Source of the DNA: JANXYW01 sp031400455
GTDB taxonomy: Bacteria; Chloroflexota; Dehalococcoidia; DSTF01; JACRBR01
Assembly (NCBI GenBank): GCA_031400455.1
Contig: JANNPX010000025.1
Coordinates: 62,001-126,000, forward strand
Direction: 5' to 3'
Length of the DNA stretch: 64,000 nt
Shown here: positions 8,072 to 17,904 of the stretch, one piece after another
Layout of the letters: the number at the start of each line of letters is the position of its first letter
How positions within the stretch are numbered: the first letter of the stretch is position 1
The notes under the pieces: model-generated
Seen by the model: only the letters and a program-made list of their open reading frames with translations
What the model was told of the DNA's origin: nothing
Database searches by the model: none
Made by a program: the position numbers and the translations under genes

Positions 8072-8122
8072 AAACGCCTGTTCTGTTGCCGCAATCGTAC
8101 GGGGGTAGAACATGCTTGTCAA
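8072..8122 (-). promoter_or_regulatory. lexA promoter and autoregulatory LexA box
   Basis: On the minus strand, TTGACA (8122-8117), 17-bp spacer, TACGAT (8099-8094) form the promoter. Eleven bases downstream is AAAC-GCCT-GTTC (8072-8083, read on the plus strand), one base away from GAAC-N4-GTTC and overlapping the expected transcription start. Confidence 0.65.
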
Positions 8123-8157
8123 GAGGCCGTGGGTTCTTGGAGATGGGGGCGGTGCTA

Positions 8158-8604
8158 CTAGTTGGGGTCGCCGGTCTCCAGGACGCGCTTAAAGCGCGCC
8201 TGCTGCTTTCGGGCGTTGCGGCGCATGGCAATGGTCATCACCCGCCCGAAAAAGCGACCGCCGAAGCCCGTCGGCGTTATCTCCATCGACCACGTGTAGC
8301 GCGTGCCCTCGGGAACCTCTTCAAAGAGGTGGGTGGCCGTGCCGCGGATCGGACGGGCCGGCTGAACGGACTCGATCACCATGCGGCGCCCCTCCTCCCA
8401 CTCGATCGTGCGGCTCACCATCGTCACCGGGATGCCATACATCCGAACCCGGATCGTGTTTCGGGTTCCGCTCCGCATCGGGAGCGAATCAGGCTCGTAC
8501 GAAATGACTGCCGGATCGATGATCGACGCAGTGGACGGATCGGCCAGATACGCGAATGCGGCGTGCGGCGAGGACTTGATGATGATCGATTCACTGAAGT
8601 GCAT
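8158..8604 (-). CDS. SRPBCC (START/Bet v1-like) family protein
   Basis: A 148-residue single-domain SRPBCC protein with a hydrophobic ligand cavity. It starts HFSESIIIKSSPHAAFAYLADP and ends with the long helix RVMTIAMRRNARKQQARFKRVL. The family binds lipids or polyketides or acts as a polyketide cyclase or coenzyme Q-binding protein; the ligand is unknown here. I prefer the second methionine (8604) over 8631, because a TTGACA-N18-GATACT promoter ends 7 nt before it. That would give a leaderless message, and no ribosome-binding site precedes either ATG. Confidence 0.85.
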   Translation of the reverse strand: MHFSESIIIKSSPHAAFAYLADPSTASIIDPAVISYEPDSLPMRSGTRNTIRVRMYGIPVTMVSRTIEWEEGRRMVIESVQPARPIRGTATHLFEEVPEGTRYTWSMEITPTGFGGRFFGRVMTIAMRRNARKQQARFKRVLETGDPN

Positions 8605-8611
8605 CGACCCG

Positions 8612-8641
8612 AGTATCAGCCCGGCGTGCATACGCTGTCAA
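8612..8641 (-). promoter_or_regulatory. Promoter for a probably leaderless SRPBCC mRNA
   Basis: On the minus strand, TTGACA (8641-8636), 18-bp spacer, GATACT (8617-8612) is followed after 7 nt by the ATG at 8604. The divergent ribosomal promoter starts about 40 bp away. Confidence 0.5.
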
Positions 8642-8681
8642 CGGCAGCATTGAATCAGCTTTGCGCTGAATCACGGATTCC

Positions 8682-8710
8682 TTGACGTATTCGGGGGGCG
8701 CGGTTAGTAT
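8682..8710 (+). promoter_or_regulatory. Promoter of the str-S10-spc-alpha ribosomal operon
   Basis: TTGACG (8682-8687), 17-bp spacer, TAGTAT (8705-8710). It is the only strong promoter before rpsL and gives a transcript with a leader of about 220 nt. Confidence 0.65.
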
Positions 8711-8743
8711 TCGGTGTTGTCTCTCGCCCCGGCGGGAGGCATC

Positions 8744-8785
8744 ATGACGCCAGACTCACCTACAGGTCGGAAGACCCCAAAGTGA
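8744..8785 (+). CDS. Possible 13-codon leader peptide ahead of rpsL
   Basis: ATG at 8744 is preceded by a good ribosome-binding site (GGGAGG) and runs 13 codons (MTPDSPTGRKTPK) to TGA. It is basic and rich in Pro/Thr and has no homolog I can name. Its stop lies 5 nt before a long-range hairpin arm, the arrangement expected if its translation affects leader folding. It could also be chance. Confidence 0.35.
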   Translation: MTPDSPTGRKTPK

Positions 8786-8939
8786 CAACGGCCGGCACAT
8801 AGTGGTCACAGGCCCGCGGGCGTGGTGGCTACGCCGGACTGGCTCAGTAATAAGGCTGCCGGCCTTTCGTGCGCCCTATCCACGGGCGTGCCTGACGCCA
8901 ATGGCCACTTGGTTACGTAGCAGAAACGCAGGGTGAATC
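8786..8939 (+). promoter_or_regulatory. Structured 5' leader of the ribosomal operon
   Basis: GGCCGGCA (8790-8797) can pair with TGCCGGCC (8857-8864), which is followed by TTTCG. A second hairpin, CGCCC/GGGCG, lies at 8872-8888, and CCAA..TTGG at 8898-8912. The layout resembles an attenuator or ribosomal-protein-binding leader. No known leader family is recognised by eye. Confidence 0.4.
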
Positions 8940-9350
8940 GTGCCCACGATTAGTCAGCTTGTGCGCAAGGGCCGGAAGAAGGCCATCAAGAAGACGAAGG
9001 CGCCCGCATTGCGGTTCACCTTCAACTCGTTGAAGAACCGCACCGTTCGCGGCAAGGGTTCGCCGCAGAAGCGCGGCGTGTGCACGCAGGTGCGCACGAT
9101 GACGCCGAAGAAGCCGAACTCGGCGCTGCGCAAGATCGCGCGTGTGCGTCTGACGAATGGCATCGAAGTGACCGCGTACATTCCGGGCGAGGGTCACTCG
9201 CTGCAGGAGCACTCGGTAGTGCTGATCCGAGGCGGCCGCGTGAAGGACCTGCCGGGCGTGCGCTATCACATCATCCGCGGCGCGCTGGACGCGCAGGGCG
9301 TTGCGAACCGCAAGCGCGGCCGCAGCAAGTACGGCACGCGCAAGACGTAA
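8940..9350 (+). CDS. rpsL: 30S ribosomal protein S12
   Basis: A 136-residue S12, the decoding-centre protein. It has the long insert between residues about 22 and 38 (APALRFTFNSLKNRTVRG) found in Firmicutes- and Chloroflexota-type S12 and missing from proteobacterial S12. PKKPNSALRK and GRVKDLPGVRYH are intact, including the lysines mutated in streptomycin resistance. It starts with GTG and is the first gene of the supercluster. Confidence 0.98.
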   Translation: MPTISQLVRKGRKKAIKKTKAPALRFTFNSLKNRTVRGKGSPQKRGVCTQVRTMTPKKPNSALRKIARVRLTNGIEVTAYIPGEGHSLQEHSVVLIRGGRVKDLPGVRYHIIRGALDAQGVANRKRGRSKYGTRKT

Positions 9351-9378
9351 CGGCCGAGGGAGCAAGAGAGAAAAGAAG

Positions 9379-9849
9379 ATGCCACGACGCGCAAGAATCG
9401 TGAAGCGGGAGATCCTGCCGGACGGCAAGTACGGCAATCGCACGATCACGATGTTCGTGAACAAGATCATGGAACGCGGCAAGAAGAGCACCGCCGAGCG
9501 CATCGTGTACGCCGCGCTGGAGCGCGTCGAAGCTCAGACGCACAAGAACCCGATCGACACGTTCGAGATGGCGCTGCGCAACTCGACGCCGACTATCGAA
9601 GTGAAGCCGCGGCGCGTCGGTGGCGCGACGTACCAGGTGCCGGTCGATATCCGTGCAGAGCGCCGCATGGCGCTGGCGATCCGCTGGTTGCTGAAGTCGG
9701 CTCGTTCGCGCGGCGGCCGCTCGATGGCGGAGCGTCTTGCGGCGGAGCTGATCGATGCGGCCGGCGGACAGGGCGCGACGATCAAGAAGAAGGACGATAC
9801 CCACCGCATGGCCGAGGCCAACCGGGCCTTCGTGCATTATCGGTGGTAG
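9379..9849 (+). CDS. rpsG: 30S ribosomal protein S7
   Basis: A 156-residue S7, which nucleates assembly of the 30S head. PRRARIVKREILPDGKYGN opens it and the conserved core VGGATYQVPVDIRAERR is present. The frame is open for 26 codons upstream inside rpsL, but ATG 9379 gives the canonical N-terminus. It sits 28 nt after rpsL. Confidence 0.98.
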   Translation: MPRRARIVKREILPDGKYGNRTITMFVNKIMERGKKSTAERIVYAALERVEAQTHKNPIDTFEMALRNSTPTIEVKPRRVGGATYQVPVDIRAERRMALAIRWLLKSARSRGGRSMAERLAAELIDAAGGQGATIKKKDDTHRMAEANRAFVHYRW

Positions 9850-9944
9850 TGGGATAAGCATCCGCTTTCGGGCGGACGAATAACCGCCGGAGACTCAGCG
9901 TCGCCGGCGGTGAACTTTGCCAGCGGGGCTGGCACATTGGAGCC

Positions 9945-12059
<2,115 letters not shown>

Positions 12060-12073
12060 CGCCGGAATAGATG

Positions 12074-12092
12074 TAGGGGCGCTGTTGCGTCC
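12074..12092. repeat. TAGGGGC-type palindromic repeat between fusA and rpsJ
   Basis: TAGGGGCGC..GCGTCC is the first of three related short palindromes inside the ribosomal operon; the others start at 12431 and 13110. An additional hairpin GGTCGCC-GAA-GGCGACC follows at 12097-12113. Confidence 0.5.
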
Positions 12093-12124
12093 GCGGTCGC
12101 CGAAGGCGACCGAAGAAGGAAGTT

Positions 12125-12433
12125 ATGGCCAGGCAGAAGATTCGGATCAGGCTCAAGGCGTACGACCACCGCATCCTCGACCAATCGGCCGAGCAGATCG
12201 TGGAGGCCGCCGAACGCACGGGCGCCGCTGTCGCCGGTCCGATCCCTCTGCCGACCGAGATCAAGAAGTTCTGCGTGATCCGCTCGCCGTTCATCGATAA
12301 GGACTCGCAGGAGCAGTTCGAAATCAGGACGCACAAGCGGCTCATCGATATTTTGGAGCCGACGTCGAAGACGGTGGACACGCTGATGCGGCTGCAGCTG
12401 GCATCCGGCGTGGACATCGAGATCAAGCTGTAG
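12125..12433 (+). CDS. rpsJ: 30S ribosomal protein S10
   Basis: A 102-residue S10 (NusE), part of the 30S head and of the antitermination complex. QKIRIRLKAYDHRILDQSA is canonical, as is FEIRTHKRLIDI. AAGGAAG precedes the ATG. Its TAG stop is the first triplet of a TAGGGGC repeat. Confidence 0.98.
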   Translation: MARQKIRIRLKAYDHRILDQSAEQIVEAAERTGAAVAGPIPLPTEIKKFCVIRSPFIDKDSQEQFEIRTHKRLIDILEPTSKTVDTLMRLQLASGVDIEIKL

Positions 12434-12453
12434 GGGCACGCGGTGGCGTGCGT
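12431..12453. repeat. TAGGGGC palindrome overlapping the rpsJ stop codon
   Basis: TAGGGGCACGCGGTGGCGTG starts at the rpsJ stop codon. The same 20 bases recur at 56956, 44 kb away and in a non-ribosomal gap, so this is a dispersed repeat, not an rpsJ-specific structure. Confidence 0.65.
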
Positions 12454-12476
12454 GAACGAGTAATAGAGGGCTGACG

Positions 12477-13112
12477 ATGCCAATCGAAGGACTGCTCGGG
12501 CGCAAGCTGGGCATGACCCAGGTGTTCGACTCCACCGGCAAGATCCACGCCGTCACCGTCGTTGAGGCGGGGCCGATGGTGGTGACGCAGGTGAAGACGT
12601 CGTCGAAGGACGGCTACGACGCCGTGCAGGTCGGCTACGGTGAGAAGAAGAAGATCAACAAGCCGATGCGCGGCCACCTGAAGGGCTCAGGGTCGAACGC
12701 GCGGCTCGTGAAAGAGTTCCGATCGCCGGCCGCCAGCGAGTACAGCGTCGGCGACAAGATCGGCATCGAACTATTCACGGAAGGCGACCTCGTGCACGTC
12801 ACCGGGACGTCGCGCGGACGTGGGTTCTCCGGAGGCGTGCGCAGGCATAACTTCCACGGCGGACCGAAGACACACGGTCAGTCGGACCGTCACCGCGCTC
12901 CTGGCTCGATCGGGTCGGGCACCACGCCGGGGCGCGTGCTCAAGGGCCAGAAGATGGCGGGCCACATGGGTGCCGTGCAGGTGACAGCGAAGAACCTGCG
13001 TGTGATTGCGAAGGATGAGGGCAAGGGACTGCTGCTAATTGAAGGCGCGGTTCCGGGCGCAACGAACGGGACGGTGCGGGTTCGCCGTGCCATCAAGCAA
13101 GACAAGAAGTAG
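12477..13112 (+). CDS. rplC: 50S ribosomal protein L3
   Basis: A 211-residue L3, an early assembly protein at the peptidyl-transferase region. It has the N-terminal GLLGRKLGMTQVFD and the core TSRGRGFSGGVRRHNFHGGP. The TAG stop is again the first triplet of a TAGGGGC repeat. Confidence 0.98.
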   Translation: MPIEGLLGRKLGMTQVFDSTGKIHAVTVVEAGPMVVTQVKTSSKDGYDAVQVGYGEKKKINKPMRGHLKGSGSNARLVKEFRSPAASEYSVGDKIGIELFTEGDLVHVTGTSRGRGFSGGVRRHNFHGGPKTHGQSDRHRAPGSIGSGTTPGRVLKGQKMAGHMGAVQVTAKNLRVIAKDEGKGLLLIEGAVPGATNGTVRVRRAIKQDKK

Positions 13113-13132
13113 GGGCGCACGGCTGTGCGCCC
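13110..13132. repeat. TAGGGGC palindrome overlapping the rplC stop codon
   Basis: TAGGGGCGCACGGCTGTGCGCCC: the arms GGGCGCAC and GTGCGCCC pair perfectly around GGCT. It begins at the rplC stop and precedes the rplD ribosome-binding region. Confidence 0.65.
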
Positions 13133-13152
13133 GGTTTGAGCAAGAGAAGAAG

Positions 13153-13830
13153 ATGAAACTCTCCGTCCACAACGCGGCAGGAAAAGAAGTCGAAACGATC
13201 GACGTCGACGACGCGGTCTTCGGCATCGAGCCGAACTCGCCCGTCGTCCACCAGGCGCTCGTTGCCACGCTGGCGAACAAGCGCGTCGGGACGGCGACGA
13301 CGAAGACGCGCGGCGAAGTGCACGGCTCCACGCGAAAGATCCGGCGCCAGAAGGGCAACGGTACATCGCGCCAGGGCTCCATCGGCGCGCCGCAGCACCG
13401 CCACGGCGGTATCGTCTTCGGCCCGCACACTCGCAGCTACGCGAAGGATCTGCCGAAGAAGATGCGCCGCCTAGCGATTCGCTCGCTGCTCTCCGCCAAG
13501 GCGGCCGATGGCTCGCTGCGCGTCGTCAACGACCTCGGCGTCAGCACGCCGAGCACGAAGGCGATGAGCAGCGTGTTGAAGGCGATGGGGTTCGAGCGCT
13601 CGGTGCTGGTCGTGACGGGTGTGGCCGACGACGCCGTGAAGGCGAGCGTAAGCAACCTCGAGAAGGTGAACCAGATTCCGGCGGCGTACCTGAACGTCGG
13701 CGACATGCTGGCGGCGCAGGGACTGCTGATGACGGTTGACGCCGTGCGCGGCGCCGAGGCGCTCTGGGGCGGCGAGCGCGCTGGGACGAAGCGTGCGCGC
13801 ACCGAGGGTGCGGCGAAGGTGGAGGCCTAA
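13153..13830 (+). CDS. rplD: 50S ribosomal protein L4
   Basis: A 225-residue L4, which lines the peptide exit tunnel. KTRGEVHGSTRKIRRQKGNG and GVVFGP-like GIVFGPHTRSYAKDLPKK are the conserved tunnel loop. ATG 13153 gives the normal MKLSVHN start; the upstream open frame overlaps rplC and is not conserved. The C-terminal 15-20 residues are basic and variable. Confidence 0.97.
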   Translation: MKLSVHNAAGKEVETIDVDDAVFGIEPNSPVVHQALVATLANKRVGTATTKTRGEVHGSTRKIRRQKGNGTSRQGSIGAPQHRHGGIVFGPHTRSYAKDLPKKMRRLAIRSLLSAKAADGSLRVVNDLGVSTPSTKAMSSVLKAMGFERSVLVVTGVADDAVKASVSNLEKVNQIPAAYLNVGDMLAAQGLLMTVDAVRGAEALWGGERAGTKRARTEGAAKVEA

Positions 13831-13833
13831 GCG

Positions 13834-14133
13834 ATGCCGAAGCAACTGCACGCATACGGCATCATCTTGCGCCCGCTGATCACGGAGAAGGCGCAGACCA
13901 TGGCCGCGCAACAGAACAAGTACGCCTTCGAGGTGGACAAGCGCGCCAACAAGATGCAGATCAAGGACGCCGTCGAAGTGGCGTTCACGGTGAGCGTGAA
14001 AGAAGTGAACACCTGCGTGATGAAGGGCAAGCGCCGTCGCTATGGCCGCGCCCTGACGAAGCAGCCTGACTGGAAGAAGGCTATCGTCACGCTGGCACCC
14101 GGCGAAAAAATCGAACTGTTCGAGGGCGTGTAG
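13834..14133 (+). CDS. rplW: 50S ribosomal protein L23
   Basis: A 99-residue L23, the docking site for trigger factor and SRP at the tunnel exit. IILRPLITEKA and KYAFEVDKRANKMQIKDAVE are canonical. It starts 3 nt after rplD. Confidence 0.97.
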   Translation: MPKQLHAYGIILRPLITEKAQTMAAQQNKYAFEVDKRANKMQIKDAVEVAFTVSVKEVNTCVMKGKRRRYGRALTKQPDWKKAIVTLAPGEKIELFEGV

Positions 14134-14135
14134 CA

Positions 14136-14966
14136 ATGGCAGTAAAGCAGTTCAAACCGACATCGCCCGGCCGCCGCGGCAGCTCCGGCTTCACCTTCGA
14201 AGAGATTACGAAGAAGAAGCCCGAGAAGTCGCTGATCATGACGCGCAAGCGCCAGTCCGGTCGCAACAACCAGGGCAAGATCACGGTGCGTCACCGCGGT
14301 GGCGGCCCGAAGCGCCGGATCCGCATCGTCGACTTCAAGCGCGACAAGATCGGCGTCCCCGGCCGTGTCGCCGCGATTGAGTACGACCCCGGTCGCACGT
14401 CCCGTATCGCGCTGGTCAACTATCGCGATGGCGAGAAGCGCTACATCATCGCGCCGGTCGGACTGAAGGTCGACGAGATGATCCAGTCCGGTCCCGAATC
14501 GGAAGTGAAGGTCGGCAACACGCTGCCGTTGCAGAACATGCCGAACGGCACGGTGATCCACAACATCGAGCTGACGCCGGGTCGCGGCGGACAGATCGTG
14601 CGCAGTGCCGGTACGTCGGCGCAGCTGATGGCGAAAGACGGCGACTACACCCTCCTGCGTCTGCCCTCCGGCGAGATGCGGCGCGTGCTTTCACGCTGCC
14701 TCGCAACCGTAGGGCAGGTCGGGAATCCGGAGAACAGCCTGATCAAGCTCGGCAAGGCAGGGCGCACGCGCCACCGCCGCCGCCGGCCGCAGGTGCGTGG
14801 TGTAGTAATGAATCCGAACGACCACCCGCACGGTGGTGGTGAAGGCAAGGCGCCTATCGGTATGCCCAGCCCGAAGTCGCCGTGGGGCAAGCCGACGCTC
14901 GGCAAGCGCACACGCGCGCGGACGAAGGCGTCGGACAAGTTCATCGTGCGGCGGAGGCAGAAGTAA
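14136..14966 (+). CDS. rplB: 50S ribosomal protein L2
   Basis: A 276-residue L2, needed for subunit joining and peptidyl transfer. It contains RHRGGGPKRRIRIVDFKRDK and the C-terminal GVVMNPNDHPHGGGEGKAP, including the functionally important histidine. It starts 2 nt after rplW. Confidence 0.98.
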   Translation: MAVKQFKPTSPGRRGSSGFTFEEITKKKPEKSLIMTRKRQSGRNNQGKITVRHRGGGPKRRIRIVDFKRDKIGVPGRVAAIEYDPGRTSRIALVNYRDGEKRYIIAPVGLKVDEMIQSGPESEVKVGNTLPLQNMPNGTVIHNIELTPGRGGQIVRSAGTSAQLMAKDGDYTLLRLPSGEMRRVLSRCLATVGQVGNPENSLIKLGKAGRTRHRRRRPQVRGVVMNPNDHPHGGGEGKAPIGMPSPKSPWGKPTLGKRTRARTKASDKFIVRRRQK

Positions 14967-14969
14967 CCC

Positions 14970-15278
14970 ATGTCTCGATCAATCAAGAAGGGCCCGTTCA
15001 TCGAGCCCAAACTTATGAAGAAGGTCGAAGAGGTGAAGCGCACGAATGCGCGCACCGTCATTCGCACGTGGTCGCGCGCATCGACGATCCTGCCCGACAT
15101 GGTCGGCCTGACGATCGGCGTACACGACGGCCGGCGGCACGTGCCGATATTCGTGTCGGAGAACATGGTCGGACACAAGCTGGGCGAGTTCGCGCTCACG
15201 CGGCATTTCCGCGGACACACGACGAAAGCAGAGAAGACGTCGCAGCAGCGTGGCGGCGCGCCAGGCGGCAAGGGCTAA
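14970..15278 (+). CDS. rpsS: 30S ribosomal protein S19
   Basis: A 102-residue S19 of the 30S head. SRSIKKGPFIEPKLMKKVE and the C-terminal GEFALTRHFRGHT are diagnostic. The tail is slightly longer than average (SQQRGGAPGGKG). Confidence 0.98.
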   Translation: MSRSIKKGPFIEPKLMKKVEEVKRTNARTVIRTWSRASTILPDMVGLTIGVHDGRRHVPIFVSENMVGHKLGEFALTRHFRGHTTKAEKTSQQRGGAPGGKG

Positions 15279-15281
15279 ACA

Positions 15282-15614
15282 ATGGAAGTCAGTGCGACAG
15301 CCAAGCATTTGCCTATTTCAGCCCGCAAGGTGCGGCTGGTTCTGGATCAGCTGCCCGGCAAACGTGTCGAAGAGGCGATGGTGATGCTTCGATTCCTGCC
15401 GACGCCGCACGCGCGCGTGGTGGCGAAGGTATTGAAGTCGGCCGCGGCGAATGCGGAAAACAACTTCGCGCTCGATGCGGCGGAGTTGCGCGTGAAGCGC
15501 GCGTTCGCCGGCGAGTCTCAGACGCTGAAGCGATTCAAGGCGAAGTCGCGCGGACGCGTCGCGCCGATCCTGCGCCGCACGAGTCACGTGACGGTGATCG
15601 TCGAGGGGGTTTAG
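15282..15614 (+). CDS. rplV: 50S ribosomal protein L22
   Basis: A 110-residue L22, whose beta-hairpin narrows the exit tunnel. ISARKVRLVLDQLPGKRVEEA and the hairpin KSRGRVAPILRRTSHVTVIVEG are present. It starts 3 nt after rpsS. Confidence 0.97.
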   Translation: MEVSATAKHLPISARKVRLVLDQLPGKRVEEAMVMLRFLPTPHARVVAKVLKSAAANAENNFALDAAELRVKRAFAGESQTLKRFKAKSRGRVAPILRRTSHVTVIVEGV

Positions 15615-15615
15615 G

Positions 15616-16389
15616 TTGGGTCACAAAGTACATCCCACAGGGTTCCGCCTCGGCGTCATCTACGACTGGCAGAGCAAGTGGTACGCCGGCAAGAACTACC
15701 GCACCCAGCTGCACGAGGACCTCGCGATCCGCAAGCGGATCATGGAGGGTGGCGCCACGGATGCCGGCATCTCGCACGTCGAGATCGAGCGCAACGTCAA
15801 CCAGATGACGGTGACGATCCACACAGCGAAGCCGGGCATCGTCATCGGCAGGAGCGGCGCGAATGTCGACCTGTTGCGGACGGAGCTCGAGAAGACCACC
15901 GGCCACCGCGTACGCGTGAACATCAACGAGATCCGCACGCCGGAGCTGGATGCGTACCTCGTCGCGCGCAGCATCGCCGAGCAGCTGCAACGCCGCGTCG
16001 CGTTCCGCCGCGCGATCAAGCAGACGGTTGGACGGACGATGCAACGAGGCGCGAAGGGCATCAAGGTGACCGTCGCCGGCCGCTTGGGTGGCTCGGAGAT
16101 GTCGCGGCGCGAGTCGGAGAAGCAAGGACGGATTCCGCTGCACACGCTGCGCGCGGACATCGACTTCGGCATCGCCGAGGCGCACACGACGTTCGGGCGC
16201 ATCGGCGTGAAGGTGTGGATCTACAAGGGCGACATCATGCCGCCGCCGAAGCGGCCGCGCGCCGACGGCGACTTCTCCGGCATGGACGCCGAGCAGCGTG
16301 CAGCAGCGATGGGGACGACGCGGGCGCCGGTCGCCGTCGCGGCCGTCGCTACAGAACCAGAAGAGCCGGCAAGCACGGTGAGCGAGTAA
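15616..16389 (+). CDS. rpsC: 30S ribosomal protein S3 with a C-terminal extension
   Basis: A 257-residue S3, part of the mRNA entry channel. GHKVHPTGFRLGVIYDWQSK, the KH domain (GIVIGRSGANVDLLRTELE) and the C-terminal domain are present. The start is a TTG right after the rplV stop. About 35 residues after the last conserved segment are Ala/Val/Glu-rich (EQRAAAMGTTRAP onwards) and look disordered, longer than the usual 210-230 residues. Confidence 0.97.
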   Translation: MGHKVHPTGFRLGVIYDWQSKWYAGKNYRTQLHEDLAIRKRIMEGGATDAGISHVEIERNVNQMTVTIHTAKPGIVIGRSGANVDLLRTELEKTTGHRVRVNINEIRTPELDAYLVARSIAEQLQRRVAFRRAIKQTVGRTMQRGAKGIKVTVAGRLGGSEMSRRESEKQGRIPLHTLRADIDFGIAEAHTTFGRIGVKVWIYKGDIMPPPKRPRADGDFSGMDAEQRAAAMGTTRAPVAVAAVATEPEEPASTVSE

Positions 16390-16395
16390 CGAGCG

Positions 16396-16815
16396 ATGCT
16401 GCAACCAAAGCGCACCAAGTTTCGCAAGCAGCACCGCGGCCACCGGCGTGGTATCGCCGGCCGCGGCGATGAGATCAGCTTCGGCGAGTTCGGGCTGCAG
16501 GCAGTCGGCCACGCCTGGATCGACAGCCGGCAGATCGAGGCCGCCCGCCGTGCGATTACCCACGAGTTGAAGCGTGGCGGCAAGGTGTGGATTCGGATCT
16601 TCCCGGACAAGCCGGTGACATCGAAGCCCGCGGAGACGCGGATGGGTAGCGGTAAGGGCGCGCCGGACCACTGGGTGGCCGTAATCAAGCCCGGACGCAT
16701 GCTGTTCGAGGTCGCGGGCGTGAAGGAAGACCTGGCCCGAGAGGCGCTGCGCTTGGCCGCGCACAAGTTGCCGCTGGAAACACGCACGGTGATCAAGGAA
16801 CACGAGGGGATCTGA
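16396..16815 (+). CDS. rplP: 50S ribosomal protein L16
   Basis: A 139-residue L16 at the A-site. QPKRTKFRKQHRG and RMGSGKGAPDHWVAVIKPGR are canonical. It overlaps rpmC by one base (TGATG). Confidence 0.98.
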   Translation: MLQPKRTKFRKQHRGHRRGIAGRGDEISFGEFGLQAVGHAWIDSRQIEAARRAITHELKRGGKVWIRIFPDKPVTSKPAETRMGSGKGAPDHWVAVIKPGRMLFEVAGVKEDLAREALRLAAHKLPLETRTVIKEHEGI

Positions 16816-17054
16816 TGGCCGGTCGTAAGACGAAGGAGCGCTCGGAAGAGTTGCGGGCGATGTCCGACGAGAAGCTGGCGAATGAGTTGCAGGAGACGTA
16901 CCGCCGGCTGTTCACGGTGCGGCTGCAGTTGAGTACGCGCCAGCAGACGAACACGACCGAAGAGACGAAGGTGCGGCGCCAGATCGCGCGGCTCCGGACT
17001 CTCCAGCGCGAGCGACAGCTCGCGGCCGCGTATGCGGCGCAGACCGGAAAATAG
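16815..17054 (+). CDS. rpmC: 50S ribosomal protein L29
   Basis: A 79-residue L29 at the tunnel exit. The core is ELRAMSDEKLANELQETYRRLF with the QTNTTEETKVRRQIARLRT helix. Its start overlaps the rplP stop by one base. Confidence 0.96.
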   Translation: MAGRKTKERSEELRAMSDEKLANELQETYRRLFTVRLQLSTRQQTNTTEETKVRRQIARLRTLQRERQLAAAYAAQTGK

Positions 17055-17063
17055 CGAGGACGT

Positions 17064-17537
17064 ATGGGTTCGACAGAGAAGCTTCAGTTGGGCACGGTGG
17101 TCAGCAACAAGATGGATAAGACCGTCGTGGTGCGCATCGACCGCCACAAGCGCCACCGGCTCTACGGGAAGACCATTCGCGTCACCCGCCGCTACAAGGC
17201 GCACGACGAGAACAACGAGTGCCGCCTCGGCGACATCGTGAAGATCTCGGAGACGCGGCCGCTCTCGCGCGACAAGCGCTGGCGCGTCGTTGAGGTCGTC
17301 GTCAAGGGCGACGTCGCGGAAGTGGCGCCGACGGAAATCGGATCGAGCCTGAGCGGAGAGATTCGCGCGGCGCAGTCCCAGGCGGCCGCGAAGACAGCTG
17401 CCGACGAGCGCGCGGCGAACATCGCGGCGCGAGAAGCCGCTGCCGCTGCAGCGGCATTGGCGCCTGCACCGGAAGTCGCATCGACGCCGGAGCCGGTGGC
17501 CGAGGACGCCCCGGCGCCTGAGGAGAACGAGTCGTGA
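17064..17537 (+). CDS. rpsQ: 30S ribosomal protein S17 with a long Ala/Glu/Pro C-terminal tail
   Basis: The first 85 residues are a normal S17 (LGTVVSNKMDKTVVVRIDRHK, YKAHDENNECRLGDIV, SRDKRWRVVEVV). A further 70 or so residues are Ala-, Glu- and Pro-rich and acidic, probably disordered. S17 is usually 80-90 residues, so at 157 this copy is nearly doubled. The frame runs without a break into the 4-nt overlap with rplN. Confidence 0.95.
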   Translation: MGSTEKLQLGTVVSNKMDKTVVVRIDRHKRHRLYGKTIRVTRRYKAHDENNECRLGDIVKISETRPLSRDKRWRVVEVVVKGDVAEVAPTEIGSSLSGEIRAAQSQAAAKTAADERAANIAAREAAAAAAALAPAPEVASTPEPVAEDAPAPEENES

Positions 17538-17902
17538 TCCAGTCGTACACGCGGCTCAAGGTTGCCGATAATTCGGGCGCGCGGTCGCTCATGTGCATCA
17601 CGGTGCTCGGTGGTTCCGGCCGCCGCTATGCAGCCGTGGGCGATGTCATCGTCTGCTCCGTCAAGACGGCACAGCCGGGCGGCGGCGTGAAGAAGGGTGA
17701 AGTCGTGAAGGCCGTCGTTGTGCGCACCGCGAAGCCATACGGCCGCGCGGACGGCTCCTACATCCGCTTCGACGAGAACGCCGCCGTGGTGCTATCCGAC
17801 AAACAGAATCCCAAGGGCACGCGCATCTTCGGACCCGTGGCGCGCGAACTGCGCGACAAGAACTTCATGAAGATCGTCTCCCTGGCGCCGGAGGTCGTGT
17901 AG
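17534..17902 (+). CDS. rplN: 50S ribosomal protein L14
   Basis: A 122-residue L14 at the subunit interface. IQSYTRLKVADNSGARSLMC and the C-terminal GTRIFGPVARELRDK are diagnostic. GTG start, overlapping the rpsQ stop by 4 nt. Confidence 0.98.
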   Translation: MIQSYTRLKVADNSGARSLMCITVLGGSGRRYAAVGDVIVCSVKTAQPGGGVKKGEVVKAVVVRTAKPYGRADGSYIRFDENAAVVLSDKQNPKGTRIFGPVARELRDKNFMKIVSLAPEVV

Positions 17903-17904
17903 CC

